DNA of 5,870 nt from Acidobacteria bacterium AH-259-L09 (lineage in GTDB: Bacteria > Acidobacteriota > UBA6911 > RPQK01): assembly GCA_027717875.1 (NCBI GenBank), contig JALLOL010000163.1:1-5870 (forward strand), written 5' to 3'. This document shows positions 5,047 through 5,870 of this stretch, one piece after another. Position 1 is the stretch's first letter. Every line of letters starts with the position of its first letter. The notes below the pieces were generated by a model that worked only from the letters and a program-made list of their open reading frames with translations, searched no databases and had not been told where the DNA came from. The translations under genes were made by a program, and so were the position numbers.

Positions 5047-5870
5047 AATTCTAGGGGTACAGGCAGGATTAGACCATTGGTTCTGATCGCCGACTGTCAC
5101 CGCGACTGTCACCGTCCTGTGGTAATCCTCCAGCCGGCGGGCCGCCTGTTCCAGGTCTGCGTCCGACACGATGTTGTACCGCTCGAACACGCTCCGCGTC
5201 TTGTGGCCGGTCATCTGCATGGCCACGCGCTCGGGGACCCCTGCCCTGACGAGGTTGCGAACCGCGGTCCGGCGGAAATCGTGAGGGATTCGGCCGGGTA
5301 CGCCTGATTTCTGGCAGGCGGTGATCCAGGAGCGGCGGAAGTACCGGACCTGCTTTCCAGACCTGTGAAAGACAAAGGGGCAGATGATTCCGGCCCGCTG
5401 GGCCTTCCGCGTGTACTCTCGCTGGGTTTCGAGGAGACCGCGCAGGTCCTCGATGAAGGGGAACACCCTGGCGTCATCGTTCTTGGTGGTTCCGGCGTAG
5501 AGGTCCGACCGGCGTTGAAATCCACCCGGCTCCACTCCAGGCTGAGCACTTCGGACCTCCTCCAGCCGGTGATGTAGAAGAAGGTCACCAGGCCCCTCAA
5601 TTCCTCGGGCAGATGCCTCCTGACGTCCTCAAACGCTCCGCGCTCGAAGAAGCCTGTTCGGATGTTGTTCTCCTTCAGCATCGGGATGTGGGGCCTATGG
5701 TACAGCTTTCCGTCTTCCATGGCCAAGGAAAAGCACCGCTTGATGACGGCCAGTTCCCTGTTGATCTCGGCGTTGGACGCCTTCGCGCCCTGCCTTTTGA
5801 CGGTAAACCTGCGAACGTCGGCTGTGGTGATGGAAACGGCCCTTCTGTAGCCGAAAAGGGGGCGGATATG
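5038..5870 (-). pseudogene. Tyrosine recombinase / phage-type integrase, frameshifted and N-terminally cut by the window edge
   Basis: Two overlapping frames together encode one integrase. From the right edge to about 5508, the frame gives 121 residues. They include an SAM-like core-binding region (ASNAEINRELAVIKRCFSLA) and the catalytic-domain start with TGWRRSEVLSLEW, the first catalytic Arg at 5559-5561. From about 5505 to the stop at 5038 a second frame continues with AGTTKND (beta-hairpin Lys), PHDFRRTAVRNLVRAG (His-x-x-Arg), TGHKTR (His) and ERYNIV, whose Tyr nucleophile is at 5176-5178. The join needs one missing base (or four) within about 5500-5513. All catalytic residues survive, so this is either a recent inactivating mutation or a sequencing error. 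The N-terminal arm-binding domain lies beyond 5870. The region is visibly richer in GC than the rest of the window, and the gene faces tRNA-Phe, consistent with an acquired element integrated there. Confidence 0.85.
5091..5114. repeat. Perfect 12-bp tandem duplication in the integrase C-terminus
   Basis: CGACTGTCACCG occurs twice back to back (5091-5102 and 5103-5114). It is in frame and produces the repeated TVTVAVTV segment in the tail after the catalytic Tyr. The tail is variable in this family, so the duplication is probably tolerated. Confidence 0.75.

Noticed and set aside
5490..5520. Programmed ribosomal frameshift producing the integrase
   Set aside because: No slippery heptamer or downstream pseudoknot is evident, and integrases of this class are not known to need one; mutation or sequencing error is simpler.

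Overview
The window comes from a bacterium, most likely an uncultured soil, sediment or groundwater lineage. The housekeeping genes resemble those of Acidobacteriota, NC10 or Desulfobacterota-type genomes, but nothing here fixes the phylum and I hold this loosely. The left 5 kb has moderate GC and intergenic spaces filled with degenerate 7-bp tandem repeats. The right 0.85 kb is clearly richer in GC (44 of 60 bases at 5221-5280, against 26 of 60 at 3901-3960) and carries a phage-type integrase abutting a tRNA gene.

Layout, left to right: (1) an S-adenosylmethionine hydrolase (6-932, +) followed by a DUF72/YecE family protein (982-1815, +). Both ends of the DUF72 gene carry copies of one heptamer-repeat element in opposite orientation. 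(2) A convergent two-gene iron-sulfur operon on the minus strand: cysteine desulfurase (2276-3445) followed 5 bp later by an IscU/NifU-type scaffold (1917-2270). The scaffold keeps two of the three canonical cysteines. (3) A 295-bp divergent control region (3446-3740) with back-to-back candidate promoters, an inverted repeat over the iscS -10, an RpoH-like promoter for the heat-shock gene, a long leader with a stem-loop, and two operator-like palindromes. (4) A small heat-shock protein, Hsp20 (3741-4190, +), with a strong intrinsic terminator. (5) A convergent RidA deaminase (4305-4685, -). (6) A 263-bp repeat-rich spacer (4686-4948) with an ATCCGTG-type repeat cluster and another heptamer array. 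(7) tRNA-Phe(GAA) (4949-5022, +) with one extra C in a C7 run. (8) A tyrosine recombinase (5038 to beyond 5870, -), interrupted by one frameshift. It looks like the end of an island integrated at the tRNA.

Functionally, the core is sulfur mobilisation and Fe-S assembly next to protein quality control (Hsp20) and metabolite damage control (RidA). SAM hydrolase and DUF72 form a separate small unit. I do not see a CRISPR array, toxin-antitoxin pair or recognisable defence system. The most unusual structure is the heptamer-repeat family, with shared polarity, heptamer-step length variation, overlap with stop codons and a near-perfect 33-bp inverted copy around the DUF72 gene. The C-insertion tRNA beside a frameshifted integrase comes next.
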